64,000 bases of DNA from Sulfurospirillum sp964466465 (GCA_964466465.1 CAYXNJ010000008.1:1-64000); one strand, 5' to 3'. Positions 34,859-44,509 are shown, counted from the first letter of the stretch. A program made the numbers and translations. The notes: a model not told the origin generated them from the letters alone.

Positions 34859-35422
34859 ATGAAAAAATACTTTACAATCCTCGACTTAGGGGTTATGGCG
34901 ATCAATAAAAATATCGCAGTATTCGGCATTGCTGCAGGTGTTCTCCTTGCATTTGCAAACGTGGTACTTCGCTATTTTTTTGAGATGAGTATCACATGGG
35001 CAGGCGAGCTTACCAACTACCTTTTTATGTGGTCAGCACTTTTTGGCGCAGCATACGGTTTCAAAAAGGGAGTGCATATCTCTGTAACCATGCTTTTAGA
35101 AAAATTACCAGCGATGATGGCAAAAATCATTTTGATGGCTGCTCATCTGTTTAGCTGTCTTTATCTTGCATTGATGTCTTATTTTGGATATGAATTAGTT
35201 TTAATGCTGATTGATTTTGGTGAAATGAGCATCGATCTTCGTATTCCGATGTGGATTCCACATCTTGTATTGCCATTTGCCTTTATTGGTGCGGCATTTC
35301 GCGCAGGTGAAAAAATCTTTGAAGTGGCAGCAACCGATGCAGACAAAGTGGTGGTGAACAGTGAACTTGAAACCTTACACGATTCATTAGAAATTAGAGG
35401 AGTAAAAGATGTTAATGCTTAG
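34859..35422 (+). CDS. dctQ: TRAP transporter small permease DctQ
   Basis: 187-residue protein with four membrane helices. The DctQ pattern is visible in NVVLRYFFEMSITWAGELTNYLFMWSALFGAAYGFKKG, split here at the domain level, and IPMWIPHLVLPFAF. ATG at 34859 follows AAAAGAGAAG; the upstream TTG lacks a ribosome site. Overlaps dctM by 14 bp. Confidence 0.9.
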   Translation: MKKYFTILDLGVMAINKNIAVFGIAAGVLLAFANVVLRYFFEMSITWAGELTNYLFMWSALFGAAYGFKKGVHISVTMLLEKLPAMMAKIILMAAHLFSCLYLALMSYFGYELVLMLIDFGEMSIDLRIPMWIPHLVLPFAFIGAAFRAGEKIFEVAATDADKVVVNSELETLHDSLEIRGVKDVNA

Positions 35423-36692
35423 TATATTTGGTTTACTCTTCCTTCTAATGTTCCTAGGTGTGCCTGTGTCGGTTTCATTAGGTGCAAGTACACTGATTAC
35501 CGCTTATTTCTTCACCGATATGGATTTAATGGGTATTACATCACACGTTTTTGATGGACTTAACAAGTACTCATTGATGGCGATCCCTATGTTTATTTTA
35601 GCGGGTTCTTTCCTCTCCAAAGGTGGTGCAGCACACCGCATCATTGAATTTGCAAAGTCCATCGTTGGGCACCTCCCTGGTGGTCTTCCTATCTCCGCTA
35701 TCTTTGCTGCGATGATTTTTGCAGCCGTCAGTGGTAGTTCACCAGCAACCGTTGCGGCGATTGGCTCGGTTATGTTTAGTGCTATCAAAGAAGCAGGCTA
35801 TCCACGAGGGTATGCCATTGGTACGATTGCGACTTCAGGAAGTTTGGGTATTTTGATTCCTCCTTCTATTGTTTTCATTGTTTATGGTGTTACCGCAGAC
35901 CTTTCCATCGGTAAGCTCTTTATGGCAGGCGTTGTACCAGGTATTATGATAGGTTTTATGCTTATGACTTTAACCTATGTGGGTGCGGTGCGTTTAGGCT
36001 TCAAAAAAACAGAACCTGCCTCTTTTAAAGAGCGTTTGAAAAAATTTAAAGAAGCTTTTTGGGCGTTGATGCTCATCGTTCTTGTTATTGGTGGTATTTA
36101 TGGTGGACTCTTCACCCCAACAGAAGCAGGAGCAGCGAGCGCTGTGTATGCGTTTGTCGTTTCTGTATTTGTCTATAAAGACCTTAAGCTCAAAGATGTT
36201 TACCCAATTATCTTAGAATCAGCCCTAACCAGCGCGATGATTTTCTTTGTTATTGCTAATGCAATGATCTTTGCACATTTCTTAACTGATGAGACGATTC
36301 CTCAGCAGATCACAAAAATGATTATGGATGCCAATGTGGGACCAATTATGTTCTTGGTCATTGTCAACATCTTACTGCTTCTTATGGGACAGTTTATGGA
36401 ACCAAGTTCCATCGTTATGATTACGGTTCCATTATTATTGCCTCTCATTTTAGCACTGGGTATTGATCCTATTCATTTTGGTGTTGTTTTAGTTGTTAAC
36501 ATGGAAATAGGCATGATAACCCCTCCAGTTGGGCTCAATCTCTTTGTTGCAGCAGGTATGACAGGACTCAGTCTAAAAGAAGTCGTTGTGGCTTCTCTTC
36601 CTTGGGTTGCTGTTTTATTTGTAGGACTTTTACTCGTAACCTATATCCCTATGATTTCATTGTGGCTACCACAACTCATGTACGGGGTTTGA
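35409..36692 (+). CDS. dctM: TRAP transporter large permease DctM
   Basis: 427-residue ion-coupled permease with about 12 helices. DctM signatures include GLNKYSLMAIPMFILAG, AAVSGSSPATVAAIGSV, SGSLGILIPPSIVFIVYG and NMEIGMITPPVGLNLFVAAG. Completes the TRAP system, probably for C4-dicarboxylates such as fumarate, malate or succinate. Confidence 0.93.
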   Translation: MLMLSIFGLLFLLMFLGVPVSVSLGASTLITAYFFTDMDLMGITSHVFDGLNKYSLMAIPMFILAGSFLSKGGAAHRIIEFAKSIVGHLPGGLPISAIFAAMIFAAVSGSSPATVAAIGSVMFSAIKEAGYPRGYAIGTIATSGSLGILIPPSIVFIVYGVTADLSIGKLFMAGVVPGIMIGFMLMTLTYVGAVRLGFKKTEPASFKERLKKFKEAFWALMLIVLVIGGIYGGLFTPTEAGAASAVYAFVVSVFVYKDLKLKDVYPIILESALTSAMIFFVIANAMIFAHFLTDETIPQQITKMIMDANVGPIMFLVIVNILLLLMGQFMEPSSIVMITVPLLLPLILALGIDPIHFGVVLVVNMEIGMITPPVGLNLFVAAGMTGLSLKEVVVASLPWVAVLFVGLLLVTYIPMISLWLPQLMYGV

Positions 36693-36711
36693 TTTTCACA
36701 TCTCAATCTTC

Positions 36712-36739
36712 AAAGAAGGTAGTTAACACTGCCTTCTTT
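36712..36739 (+). terminator. terminator after dctPQM
   Basis: AAAGAAGGTAG pairs with CTGCCTTCTTT over 11 bp (one wobble), with a T-rich tract downstream. The 230-bp gap to the porin gene also holds AT-rich promoter sequence. Confidence 0.75.
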
Positions 36740-36922
36740 AATCTTTAATTTTTCAGAACTCATTATGTAAAATAAAGTTTACATCTTGCATATTCTTCCT
36801 CTTCTTTATAACCATTTCATTACAAAACCCCACAAGAGTGACATTTTCTTGAAAGATTTATTGTAATTTTTTATTTTTTGTGATAGACTTATCTCGCCTT
36901 CAAAAAAATTCAAGGAGACAAT

Positions 36923-38281
36923 ATGAAATTAGCTAAACTTAGCTTGGCGGCTATGGTAGTTGCAGGTCTTGCATCTAGCTCTTTTGCGGCATCAGACACA
37001 CTTGCTGACGCATTTAAAAACGGTAAAGTAAACGGCGAATTAAGAGCTTGGTATTTCGACAGAGATACTGGCAAAGCAGTAAATAGTGCCACTTTCTACA
37101 ATGCAAATCAAGTTGGTAAACAAGGTGATGCAGATCTTTTTACAACAGGTGTAATGCTTGGTTATGTAACTGATTCTCTATATGGCTTAAGCCTTGGTTT
37201 AACATTCCAATCAAGCTACTCTCCATTTGCTGAAAAAGAAGCAAAACAAATGTTTGGTGCTGATATGTATGGTTCAGGAGCAGTGCTTTCTGAAGCGTAT
37301 GTAGCATACAATATTGGTAAAACAACTGCAAAAGTTGGTCGTCAATTTATCTCTACTCCATTGGTTAATGGTTCTGGCTCACGTATGATCAAAGAAGCAT
37401 TCCAAGGTGCAGTAGTTCTTAACACAGACCTTCCACAAACAACAGCATTCGGTGGTTATGTAAATAAATTCCAAGGAAGAACTACAAGAGCAATTGATTC
37501 ATCACTTACTGGTGACGAGAGTGATATTCCTGAATTCACAAGAAATGCAGTATTTTATGGCGTAGGTGTTGCTTCATTTGACGGTGCTTACACTATTGGT
37601 GCTATCAATAAATCAATTCCAAACTTAACTATTACAGGTCAATATGCAATGGTTAATGATGTAGCAGGTACTACATTTGGTGACTCTCAAGTGTGGGTTG
37701 GTGCACTTGGTTATGTTGTTCCTATGAGCAACTTTAAAATCGGTTTAGATGGTGCATACCAAGGTTCAAAAGCTGATACTTATAATGCTGCTGGTAATGC
37801 AAATATTGGTTATGATGGTGGTATGTTTGGTCTTCAAGCATCTTTAATTGACCTTGCTGGTTTTGGTGCAAAAGTAGCATATACATCAGTATCAAATGAT
37901 GATAATGTTATCCTTGGTATGGGTAATGGTGCTGGTGGTGCTGTTGCATTTACTGCTCCATTAATGGCAGGTGCTTCTAAAGTATCAACTGCAGATACAG
38001 ATGCATATAAAGTAGAGCTTTCTTATGATTTCTCAAAAGTAGGTGTTACAGGCTTAAAAGTTATGGCTAACTATGTGTCAATTTCTGCTGATGGTACTGT
38101 ATCTAGTGCTGCGATTGTTCCAACTGACTATACTTATTGGGCAGGTCAAGTTGCTTACGATATCCCAGCTGTTAAAGGCTTAACATTGTCTCTTGAGTAC
38201 GAAGATGGTAAACAAGAACCAACAGGTGCAGCAACTACAAACACTGACGAGATGAGATTTAGAGCTAACTACAAATTCTAA
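36923..38281 (+). CDS. outer membrane porin (OprD-like), first of tandem pair
   Basis: 452 residues. Signal peptide MKLAKLSLAAMVVAGLASSSFA, then a beta-barrel pattern of alternating aromatic/glycine strands ending in the outer-membrane signal RANYKF. DTLADAFKNGKV is the N-terminal segment typical of Campylobacterota Opr-family porins. CAAGGAG lies before the ATG. Between TRAP and ABC uptake systems it probably admits small organic anions (inference). Confidence 0.85.
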   Translation: MKLAKLSLAAMVVAGLASSSFAASDTLADAFKNGKVNGELRAWYFDRDTGKAVNSATFYNANQVGKQGDADLFTTGVMLGYVTDSLYGLSLGLTFQSSYSPFAEKEAKQMFGADMYGSGAVLSEAYVAYNIGKTTAKVGRQFISTPLVNGSGSRMIKEAFQGAVVLNTDLPQTTAFGGYVNKFQGRTTRAIDSSLTGDESDIPEFTRNAVFYGVGVASFDGAYTIGAINKSIPNLTITGQYAMVNDVAGTTFGDSQVWVGALGYVVPMSNFKIGLDGAYQGSKADTYNAAGNANIGYDGGMFGLQASLIDLAGFGAKVAYTSVSNDDNVILGMGNGAGGAVAFTAPLMAGASKVSTADTDAYKVELSYDFSKVGVTGLKVMANYVSISADGTVSSAAIVPTDYTYWAGQVAYDIPAVKGLTLSLEYEDGKQEPTGAATTNTDEMRFRANYKF

Positions 38282-38306
38282 TTTGTACAATTCTTAGATC
38301 TGCAAA

Positions 38307-38329
38307 CCAGTGGCAATTTTTGCCACTGG
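38307..38329 (+). terminator. terminator after first porin
   Basis: CCAGTGGCAA-TTT-TTGCCACTGG, a perfect 10-bp stem, followed by a T-rich run. Confidence 0.85.
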
Positions 38330-38421
38330 TTCTTCTAAATTTTTTTCTACAACCTCTTAAATTTCTAAAAAGCTTACTTTTTAATCACACACTTTAGTTT
38401 ACTTTAGTATTTTTTGTGTAT

Positions 38422-38453
38422 AATTCTTCTCGTAACCAAATGGTAATCAAACA
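38422..38453 (+). promoter_or_regulatory. promoter and direct repeats before second porin
   Basis: TGTATAATTCT contains an extended -10, followed by GTAACCAAATG and GTAATCAAACA, near-identical 11-bp-spaced repeats at 38432 and 38443. Their position downstream of the -10 would suit repression; regulator unknown. Confidence 0.45.
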
Positions 38454-38469
38454 TTTTCAAGGAGAAAAT

Positions 38470-39696
38470 ATGAAATTAGCTAAACTTAGCTTGGCGGCTA
38501 TCGTTGTTGCTGGACTCGCATCTAGCTCATTCGCAGCAGATACACTTGCTGACGCGTTTAAAAATGGTAAAGTAAGTGGTCAAATTCAAGCTTATTATTG
38601 GGATAAAGATAATGGCACAACAAATGCTGACATCTTTACAACAGGTTTAGACCTTAGTTATCAAACAGCAAGTTTTTATGGGTTGGCATTTAATGCTACA
38701 TTCCAAGGTACATCTTCTCCGTTTGCTGATTCAGATGCAAAAAGATCTAATGCTAATGGTGGTTTTGCTGGTGATATGTGGGGTTCAGGTGCCGTTCTCT
38801 CTGAGTCATATATTTCATATACAATTGGTAAAACAACCGCACTTGTTGGTCGTATGTACCTAGACACACCACTTGTTGCTTCAAGTGGTTCACGTGTAAC
38901 GAAACAATCATTTGAAGGTGCTGCCGTTATCAACACTGATCTTCCTAACACAACTTTGATTGCTGGTTATGTTCAAAAATTCCAAGATAGAACAGATGGA
39001 AATGGCAATATCGGTGAGTTTACTAAAAACTTTGGAACAGGTTCAGGTTATGCTGATGGCGTAGAAGTTAAAGATGGTGCTTATACTTTAGCAGCTATCA
39101 ACAAGTCTATTACTGGATTAGCATTAACAGCAGCTTATGCAAGTGTAGTGGATATCATTCAAGTTGCTTATGCTGAAGCTGCATATGAAGGTAAAGCAGG
39201 TAATTTTACTTATGGTTTGGCAGCACAATATTATTACAACAATGTTGATAACGCTATTGCTACTTTAGCTACAGAAAATAATAATCTCTGGGGTGCTAAA
39301 GCTAGCTTAGGTTATGGCGATTTTGGTGGTTATGTAGCATACTCTAAAGTTAATAATAAAGCTGATACTCTTGGTGGTGTTGTTTCAGGACTTGGTGGTG
39401 GTGCTGACCTCGCTTATACTGCATCTCCAATTTTGTCTGATAGTTATGCAAATGATACAGAAGCTTACAAAATTGGTGCTACATATGCTATCATGAAAAA
39501 TGCAAATGTAGGTGTTAATTATACAAGAAATGAAATTGACAGCCTAAATTATAAAGCAGGTTTCGCAGCTATTGAAGCAGACTATGCATTTGAAGGTGCA
39601 CTTAAAGGTTTAAGTACAGCATTTATCTATGAAGATGGTAGTAAAGATGCAAATGGCAAAGATGCTATGAGACTTAACGTTAACTACAAATTCTAA
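38470..39696 (+). CDS. outer membrane porin, second of tandem pair
   Basis: 408 residues, a paralogue of the upstream porin. The first 32 nt of the two genes are identical, and the protein shares the signal peptide, DTLADAFKNGKV, GSGAVLSE and the C-terminal NYKF. Differences concentrate in loop-like regions (about 195-330). ATG at 38470 with AAGGAG; the open frame extends upstream without support. Confidence 0.85.
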   Translation: MKLAKLSLAAIVVAGLASSSFAADTLADAFKNGKVSGQIQAYYWDKDNGTTNADIFTTGLDLSYQTASFYGLAFNATFQGTSSPFADSDAKRSNANGGFAGDMWGSGAVLSESYISYTIGKTTALVGRMYLDTPLVASSGSRVTKQSFEGAAVINTDLPNTTLIAGYVQKFQDRTDGNGNIGEFTKNFGTGSGYADGVEVKDGAYTLAAINKSITGLALTAAYASVVDIIQVAYAEAAYEGKAGNFTYGLAAQYYYNNVDNAIATLATENNNLWGAKASLGYGDFGGYVAYSKVNNKADTLGGVVSGLGGGADLAYTASPILSDSYANDTEAYKIGATYAIMKNANVGVNYTRNEIDSLNYKAGFAAIEADYAFEGALKGLSTAFIYEDGSKDANGKDAMRLNVNYKF

Positions 39697-39710
39697 TTTT
39701 TGCTTTCTTC

Positions 39711-39732
39711 TCCACCCCAGCCATGGGGTGGA
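39711..39732 (+). terminator. terminator after second porin
   Basis: TCCACCCCA pairs with TGGGGTGGA, with a T-rich stretch following. Confidence 0.8.
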
Positions 39733-39858
39733 CTTCTTTTATTTCTTTTCGTAACTTTTTTTAACTGCATATTTTTTATACAATCACTTCAAAACTTCAC
39801 ATTCATTCTTAAGTAACTTTTTTGTACTATATTTACATAACTACACGAAGGAGTTTTC

Positions 39859-40977
39859 ATGAAGAAACTAGCTGTTCTTGCTACATCGGTTGCTGTTTTA
39901 GCGTCATCTTCGGTTGCTAAAGAGATCAATGTAGGTGTTACAATGTCTATGAGTGGACCGCTTGCTGCGTACGGTCAAACGGCGTATGAAGGTATTGAGT
40001 TTGCAAACTCTTTGCAGCCAAAACTCAAAAATGGAGACACTGTTAAGTTGGTACTTATTGATACCAAAGGTGACAAAGTTGAGTCAGCAAATGCTGCTAC
40101 AAGACTGATTAGTTCTGATAAAGTTGTAGGAATTATTGGTGAATTAACCAGTACCAATACAGCGCAAGTTATGGCTATTGCCGAGAAAAAGCAAATTCCT
40201 GTGATTGCTCCTGTTGCAACAAATGATAAATTAACAGAGCAAAAAGAGTTTGCGAACCGTGTTTGTTTTACAGACTCTTTCCAAGGTGCTGTTGTTGCAA
40301 ACTATGCTACAAAAGATCTTAAACTTAAAACCGCTGTGGTTGTTGTTGATCAAGCACAAGTTTACTCTCTCGGTCTTGCAAAAGCATTTACAGATGCTTT
40401 CACAAAAGCTGGTGGTAAAATTGTAAAAGAGATTAAAGTAAGCTCAGGCGATAAAGATTTTAAAGCGGTTGTTTCTCAAATTAAAGCGGCAAACCCTGAC
40501 TTTATGTTCCTTCCTATGTACCATCCAGAAGTTTCTATGATTGCTCGTCAAGCAAAACAAATTGGACTTTCTAAACCAATGTTCTCAGGTGATGGTGTTG
40601 CAAACCAAACATTTATTGATTTAGGTGGCGATGCAGTTGAAGGGTATATGTTTACAGACTTCTTTGATTATGGTGCTCCTCCAACACAGCGTTCAAAAGA
40701 TTTTATTGCTGCCTATGCTAAAAAAACAGGCAAAGAAGATATGAACTCATTTGTAGCACTTGGTGCAGATGCCTACAATGTTATGGTTGATGCGATGAAT
40801 CGTTGTGCGAATCCAGAAGATAGCGTATGTGTTAACAACGCGATTAAATCTACTGTGAATTTTGAAGGTGTTTCAGGCGTTCTCAACATCGATAAATCAG
40901 GTAACTCAACACGTTCAGCAGTTATCAAAGTGGTTCAAAACGCAAAAGCTGTTTATAAAGCAACCGTTAATCCATAA
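39859..40977 (+). CDS. livK: ABC transporter substrate-binding protein, LivK type
   Basis: 372-residue periplasmic protein. Signal peptide at about 1-20 (VAVLASSSVAK). The type I binding fold shows in NVGVTMSMSGPLAAYGQTAYEG, VVGIIGELTSTNTAQVMAIAE and GGDAVEGYMFTDFFDY. First gene of a complete ABC uptake operon. Family ligands are branched-chain amino acids, amides or aromatic/short organic acids; the specific ligand cannot be told. Confidence 0.9.
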   Translation: MKKLAVLATSVAVLASSSVAKEINVGVTMSMSGPLAAYGQTAYEGIEFANSLQPKLKNGDTVKLVLIDTKGDKVESANAATRLISSDKVVGIIGELTSTNTAQVMAIAEKKQIPVIAPVATNDKLTEQKEFANRVCFTDSFQGAVVANYATKDLKLKTAVVVVDQAQVYSLGLAKAFTDAFTKAGGKIVKEIKVSSGDKDFKAVVSQIKAANPDFMFLPMYHPEVSMIARQAKQIGLSKPMFSGDGVANQTFIDLGGDAVEGYMFTDFFDYGAPPTQRSKDFIAAYAKKTGKEDMNSFVALGADAYNVMVDAMNRCANPEDSVCVNNAIKSTVNFEGVSGVLNIDKSGNSTRSAVIKVVQNAKAVYKATVNP

Positions 40978-40984
40978 GTTTTTT

Positions 40985-41056
40985 ATCTCTGCCTTTTTGA
41001 TAAAGGCAGAGATTTTAGAGCAATTTTCACTTTTAAAGTGAGCATTGCTCTAAAAT
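40985..41056 (+). terminator. two consecutive hairpins between livK and livH
   Basis: First stem: ATCTCTGCCTTT (40985-40996) with AAAGGCAGAGAT (41002-41013), followed by TTTT. Second stem: ATTTTAGAGCAAT (41012-41024) with ATTGCTCTAAAAT (41044-41056), with an inner CACTT/AAGTG pair. The second ends just before the livH ribosome site. Together they should limit readthrough and protect livK mRNA. Confidence 0.75.
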
Positions 41057-41073
41057 ATTTTAGGAGAATCTAT

Positions 41074-41970
41074 TTGGATTTAATTATGTTTATGCAGCAA
41101 ATGGTCAATGGCTTCAGCCTTGGCAGTATGTATGCACTCATTGCCATTGGGTACACCATGGTGTATGGAGTACTAAGGCTCATCAATTTCGCACATGGCG
41201 ACATTATGATGGTAGGTGGATTTTTAGGTTTTTTTGGTATCGCTGTTTTAGAACTTCCTTTCGGCGCAGCCGTACTTTTGGCCATCGTTGGCTCAGCACT
41301 TTTGGGTATGGCAAGTGATCGTGTAGCATACAGACCACTACGCAGTGCTCCTAAAATCTCTCTTTTAATCACGGCTATAGGCGTAAGCTTTTTTCTTGAA
41401 AATGCGTTTAACGTCTTTTTTGGTGGTGTTCCTAGGGCGTTTCCAGTACCTGCTTATTTAGAAAATGTGATTGATTTTATGGGTTTAACGATGCCAGTAT
41501 CGGCGATTATCGTGCCTATTATCACAGCGTTTTTGTTAACAATTATTTTATGGGTGTTGTATAAGACCAAATATGGCATGGCGATTCGTGCGCTTGCATT
41601 TGACGTAGGAACGGTCAATCTCATGGGTATCGATGCCAATCGTATCATTACGCTTGTGTTTGGCATGGGTTCCGCTCTTGCCGCCGTTGGTGGTATCTTT
41701 TGGGCGGTCAATTACCCTTCTGTTGAGCCTATGATGGGTGTGCTTGTGGGGCTTAAAGCTTTTGCTGCGGCTGTTGTTGGTGGCATTGGTAGTGTGGGTG
41801 GAGCCGTTCTTGGAGGTTTAATCATCGGATTTACAGAAGTCGTTGTTATTGCTTTTTTCCCAGAGTTGGGTGGTTATAAAGATGCGTTTGCATTTATCTT
41901 TTTGATTTTAATCCTTCTTTTTAAACCCACAGGTATTTTGGGTATTGATTTTGAAAAAAGTAGGTTTTAA
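41074..41970 (+). CDS. livH: ABC transporter permease LivH
   Basis: 298-residue membrane permease. LivH signatures: VNGFSLGSMYALIAIGYTMVYGVLRLINFAHGD and GLKAFAAAVVGGIGSVGGAVLGG (regions given in part). TTG at 41074 with GGAG 7 nt upstream is preferred over the further upstream GTG, which lies inside the hairpin. Confidence 0.9.
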   Translation: MDLIMFMQQMVNGFSLGSMYALIAIGYTMVYGVLRLINFAHGDIMMVGGFLGFFGIAVLELPFGAAVLLAIVGSALLGMASDRVAYRPLRSAPKISLLITAIGVSFFLENAFNVFFGGVPRAFPVPAYLENVIDFMGLTMPVSAIIVPIITAFLLTIILWVLYKTKYGMAIRALAFDVGTVNLMGIDANRIITLVFGMGSALAAVGGIFWAVNYPSVEPMMGVLVGLKAFAAAVVGGIGSVGGAVLGGLIIGFTEVVVIAFFPELGGYKDAFAFIFLILILLFKPTGILGIDFEKSRF

Positions 41971-41971
41971 G

Positions 41972-43012
41972 ATGAACAGTTTCATGATAAAAAAAGAACA
42001 ATGGTTGAAAATTTCATTTGTGGTGATTACGCTATGGTTTATTTGGTTTGCCAATACACATTTTGATGAATATACCGTAAGAATTTTAAATAACATCGCT
42101 ATTTTCGTTATTTTAGCAGTAAGCTACAATCTCATCAATGGTGTTACAGGTCAGTTTTCACTTGAGCCTAATGGCTTTGTTGCCATTGGTGCTTATGTAG
42201 CAGCACTTTTACTCGTTAGTCCAGAAGCGAAGCAGTATCAGTATGCGATTGTCGATCCGTATCCGTTTGTGTTAACACTGCATGCTAATTTTGTTGTAGC
42301 CCTTCTTTTAGGTGGTTTTTTTGCGGCAACATTGGCATTGATTCTCTCATTCCCTGTATTTAGGGTTCGTGGAGATTACTTAGCGATCGTCACACTTGGA
42401 TTTGGCTTTATTATTAAGATTTTAGCCATTAACCATCCTGAAGTAACCAATGGTTCACTAGGACTCAACGATATACCCGAATTTTCCAATCTTTACTGGA
42501 CAGGTGGGATTGCCATTATCGCGGTTATTACGGTGCTTAACATCATCAATTCTAAATTTGGTCGTGCGATGAAAGCGGTGCGCGATGATGAAGATGCAGC
42601 CATTGCTATGGGTGTCAATACGTTTAAAGCTAAGACATTGGCTTTTTGTACCAGTGCCTTTTTTGAAGGTGTGGGTGGCGGACTTTTAGCGGCACTTCTT
42701 ACGAGCATTTCTCCTGACCTTTTCGACTTCTTCTTCACCTTCCAATTGCTGATTATCATCGTACTTGGAGGACTTGGTAGCACAACAGGTGCCATCATTG
42801 GTACAGTACTGGTTATGGGAGGAAGTGAGTGGATGCGCTTCTTAGACGAGCCTATGAATCTTTTTGGATACACAACAACGGCAATGCCAGGTATGCGTAT
42901 GGTGGTTTTCTCACTTATTCTTATCTTTATCATGCTCTTCGCACGTGAGGGTGTTATGGGCAAACGTGAATTAACAGACATTTTGAAATGGCGTAAAAAG
43001 GGTGGCAAATGA
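41972..43012 (+). CDS. livM: ABC transporter permease LivM
   Basis: 346-residue permease with about nine or ten helices. Family segments: VSYNLINGVTGQFSLEPNGF, RVRGDYLAIVTLGFGFI, MKAVRDDEDAAIAMGVN and LGGLGSTTGAIIGT. ATG at 41972 follows the livH stop directly with AGG upstream; the open frame begins earlier inside livH. Overlaps livG by 4 bp. Confidence 0.9.
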   Translation: MNSFMIKKEQWLKISFVVITLWFIWFANTHFDEYTVRILNNIAIFVILAVSYNLINGVTGQFSLEPNGFVAIGAYVAALLLVSPEAKQYQYAIVDPYPFVLTLHANFVVALLLGGFFAATLALILSFPVFRVRGDYLAIVTLGFGFIIKILAINHPEVTNGSLGLNDIPEFSNLYWTGGIAIIAVITVLNIINSKFGRAMKAVRDDEDAAIAMGVNTFKAKTLAFCTSAFFEGVGGGLLAALLTSISPDLFDFFFTFQLLIIIVLGGLGSTTGAIIGTVLVMGGSEWMRFLDEPMNLFGYTTTAMPGMRMVVFSLILIFIMLFAREGVMGKRELTDILKWRKKGGK

Positions 43013-43776
43013 TCTTAAAAATTGATAATGTCACTAAAAATTTTGGTGGTGTTACTGCCATCAAAGAGACCAGTTTTAGCGTAGCTCCTAAAGAGATTTT
43101 TGGGCTTATTGGGCCTAATGGTGCAGGTAAAACAACCATGTTTAACATCATTACGGGAAATTACACGCCAAGTTCGGGCGAAGTTATTTTTAGAAATGAA
43201 GCGATTAGCGGTTTAAAGCCTCATCATATTGTGCGTAAAGGCATCGCAAGAACATTTCAAAACATTCGCCTTTTTTCAAGTATGAGTGTTTTGGAAAATG
43301 TGCTAATTGGCTTTGATTTCCAAGCACGTTATGGATTTATGGAGTCTATTTTACGTTTTCCGCGCTTCATTGGTGAAGAAAGACGTATCAAAGCGCGTTC
43401 AATGGAGATTTTAGACTATTTTGGAATGAGCGCTTATGCTCATGAAAAGGCGGTTGATCTTAGTTATGGACAACAAAGAAAAGTCGAAATTGCAAGAGCC
43501 TTAGCGACCAATCCGGAGCTCTTACTCCTTGATGAACCAGCTGCTGGTATGAACCCATCTGAGACGGAAGAATTGGGAGAAATTATCAAAAAAGCGCGTA
43601 CGGATTTTGACTTAACGGTTCTTTTAATCGAACACGATATGAAGTTTGTCAATCAGTTGTGTGATAAAGTGTTAGTACTTGATTATGGTAAAACAATTTT
43701 TGAGGGTAAACCAAGCGATGCGATCCAAGACTCTGAAGTTATAGCCGCGTATTTAGGAGATTTTCATAATGATTAA
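43009..43776 (+). CDS. livG: ABC transporter ATP-binding protein LivG
   Basis: 255 residues. Walker A GPNGAGKTTMF, Q-loop ARTFQNIRLF, signature LSYGQQRKVEIARAL, Walker B LLLLDEPAAGMNPSE, switch His in LLIEHDMKFV. The LivG-type AAGMNP after Walker B is typical. Overlaps livF by 8 bp. Confidence 0.93.
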   Translation: MILKIDNVTKNFGGVTAIKETSFSVAPKEIFGLIGPNGAGKTTMFNIITGNYTPSSGEVIFRNEAISGLKPHHIVRKGIARTFQNIRLFSSMSVLENVLIGFDFQARYGFMESILRFPRFIGEERRIKARSMEILDYFGMSAYAHEKAVDLSYGQQRKVEIARALATNPELLLLDEPAAGMNPSETEELGEIIKKARTDFDLTVLLIEHDMKFVNQLCDKVLVLDYGKTIFEGKPSDAIQDSEVIAAYLGDFHND

Positions 43777-44464
43777 TGTTAAAAATTTACATGTCTATTA
43801 TGGACTGATCGAAGCGGTTAAAGGCATTGATTTTGAAGTAAAAGAGGGAGAAATTGTCTCTTTGATTGGCTCAAACGGTGCGGGTAAAAGTTCAACACTT
43901 AAAGCGCTTCTTAACAGTGTTAAAAAAACAGGTGATATTAATTTTCTAGGCTACGATACGCGTAACCATAAAACACATACATTAGTTCAACATGGTCTTT
44001 CATTGGTGCCAGAAGGTCGTAAAATTTTTATTAACCTAACCGTTGAAGAAAATTTACGTATGGGAGCATTTAACAACGATGAAAACTATGAGCATCTACG
44101 TGATACAATGTATGAACTTTTCCCTCGTATCAAAGATAAACGCTATCAGCTTGCAGGAACAATGAGTGGTGGTGAGCAACAGATGCTTGCTATTTCAAGG
44201 GCTCTTATGGGTGAACCAAAACTCTTGATGCTTGACGAGCCTAGCCTGGGGCTTGCTCCAAAAATCGTAGGTGAGGTTTTTGAGATCATTATGCGTTTGC
44301 GTGATGAAGGAATTACCATTCTTTTGGTTGAACAAAATGCTTTTGCAGCACTCAAAATTTCCGATAAAGCGTATGTTTTGGAAAATGGTAAAATCGTTAT
44401 GAGCGGTGTTGCAAAAGATATGATAGGCGATGATACCATTCGTAAAAAATACCTTGGCGGATAA
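43769..44464 (+). CDS. livF: ABC transporter ATP-binding protein LivF
   Basis: 231 residues. Walker A GSNGAGKSSTLK, signature MSGGEQQMLAISRAL, Walker B LLMLDEPSLGLAPKIV, switch His replaced by the usual Gln-containing LLVEQNAF of LivF proteins. Last gene of the operon. Confidence 0.93.
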   Translation: MINVKNLHVYYGLIEAVKGIDFEVKEGEIVSLIGSNGAGKSSTLKALLNSVKKTGDINFLGYDTRNHKTHTLVQHGLSLVPEGRKIFINLTVEENLRMGAFNNDENYEHLRDTMYELFPRIKDKRYQLAGTMSGGEQQMLAISRALMGEPKLLMLDEPSLGLAPKIVGEVFEIIMRLRDEGITILLVEQNAFAALKISDKAYVLENGKIVMSGVAKDMIGDDTIRKKYLGG

Positions 44465-44482
44465 GCCAACCTTTCTTTCTTC

Positions 44483-44509
44483 GTAAACCTCCACACGATG
44501 GAGGTTTAC
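44483..44509 (+). terminator. terminator after livF
   Basis: GTAAACCTCCA pairs perfectly with TGGAGGTTTAC, followed by a T-rich stretch. Confidence 0.85.
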
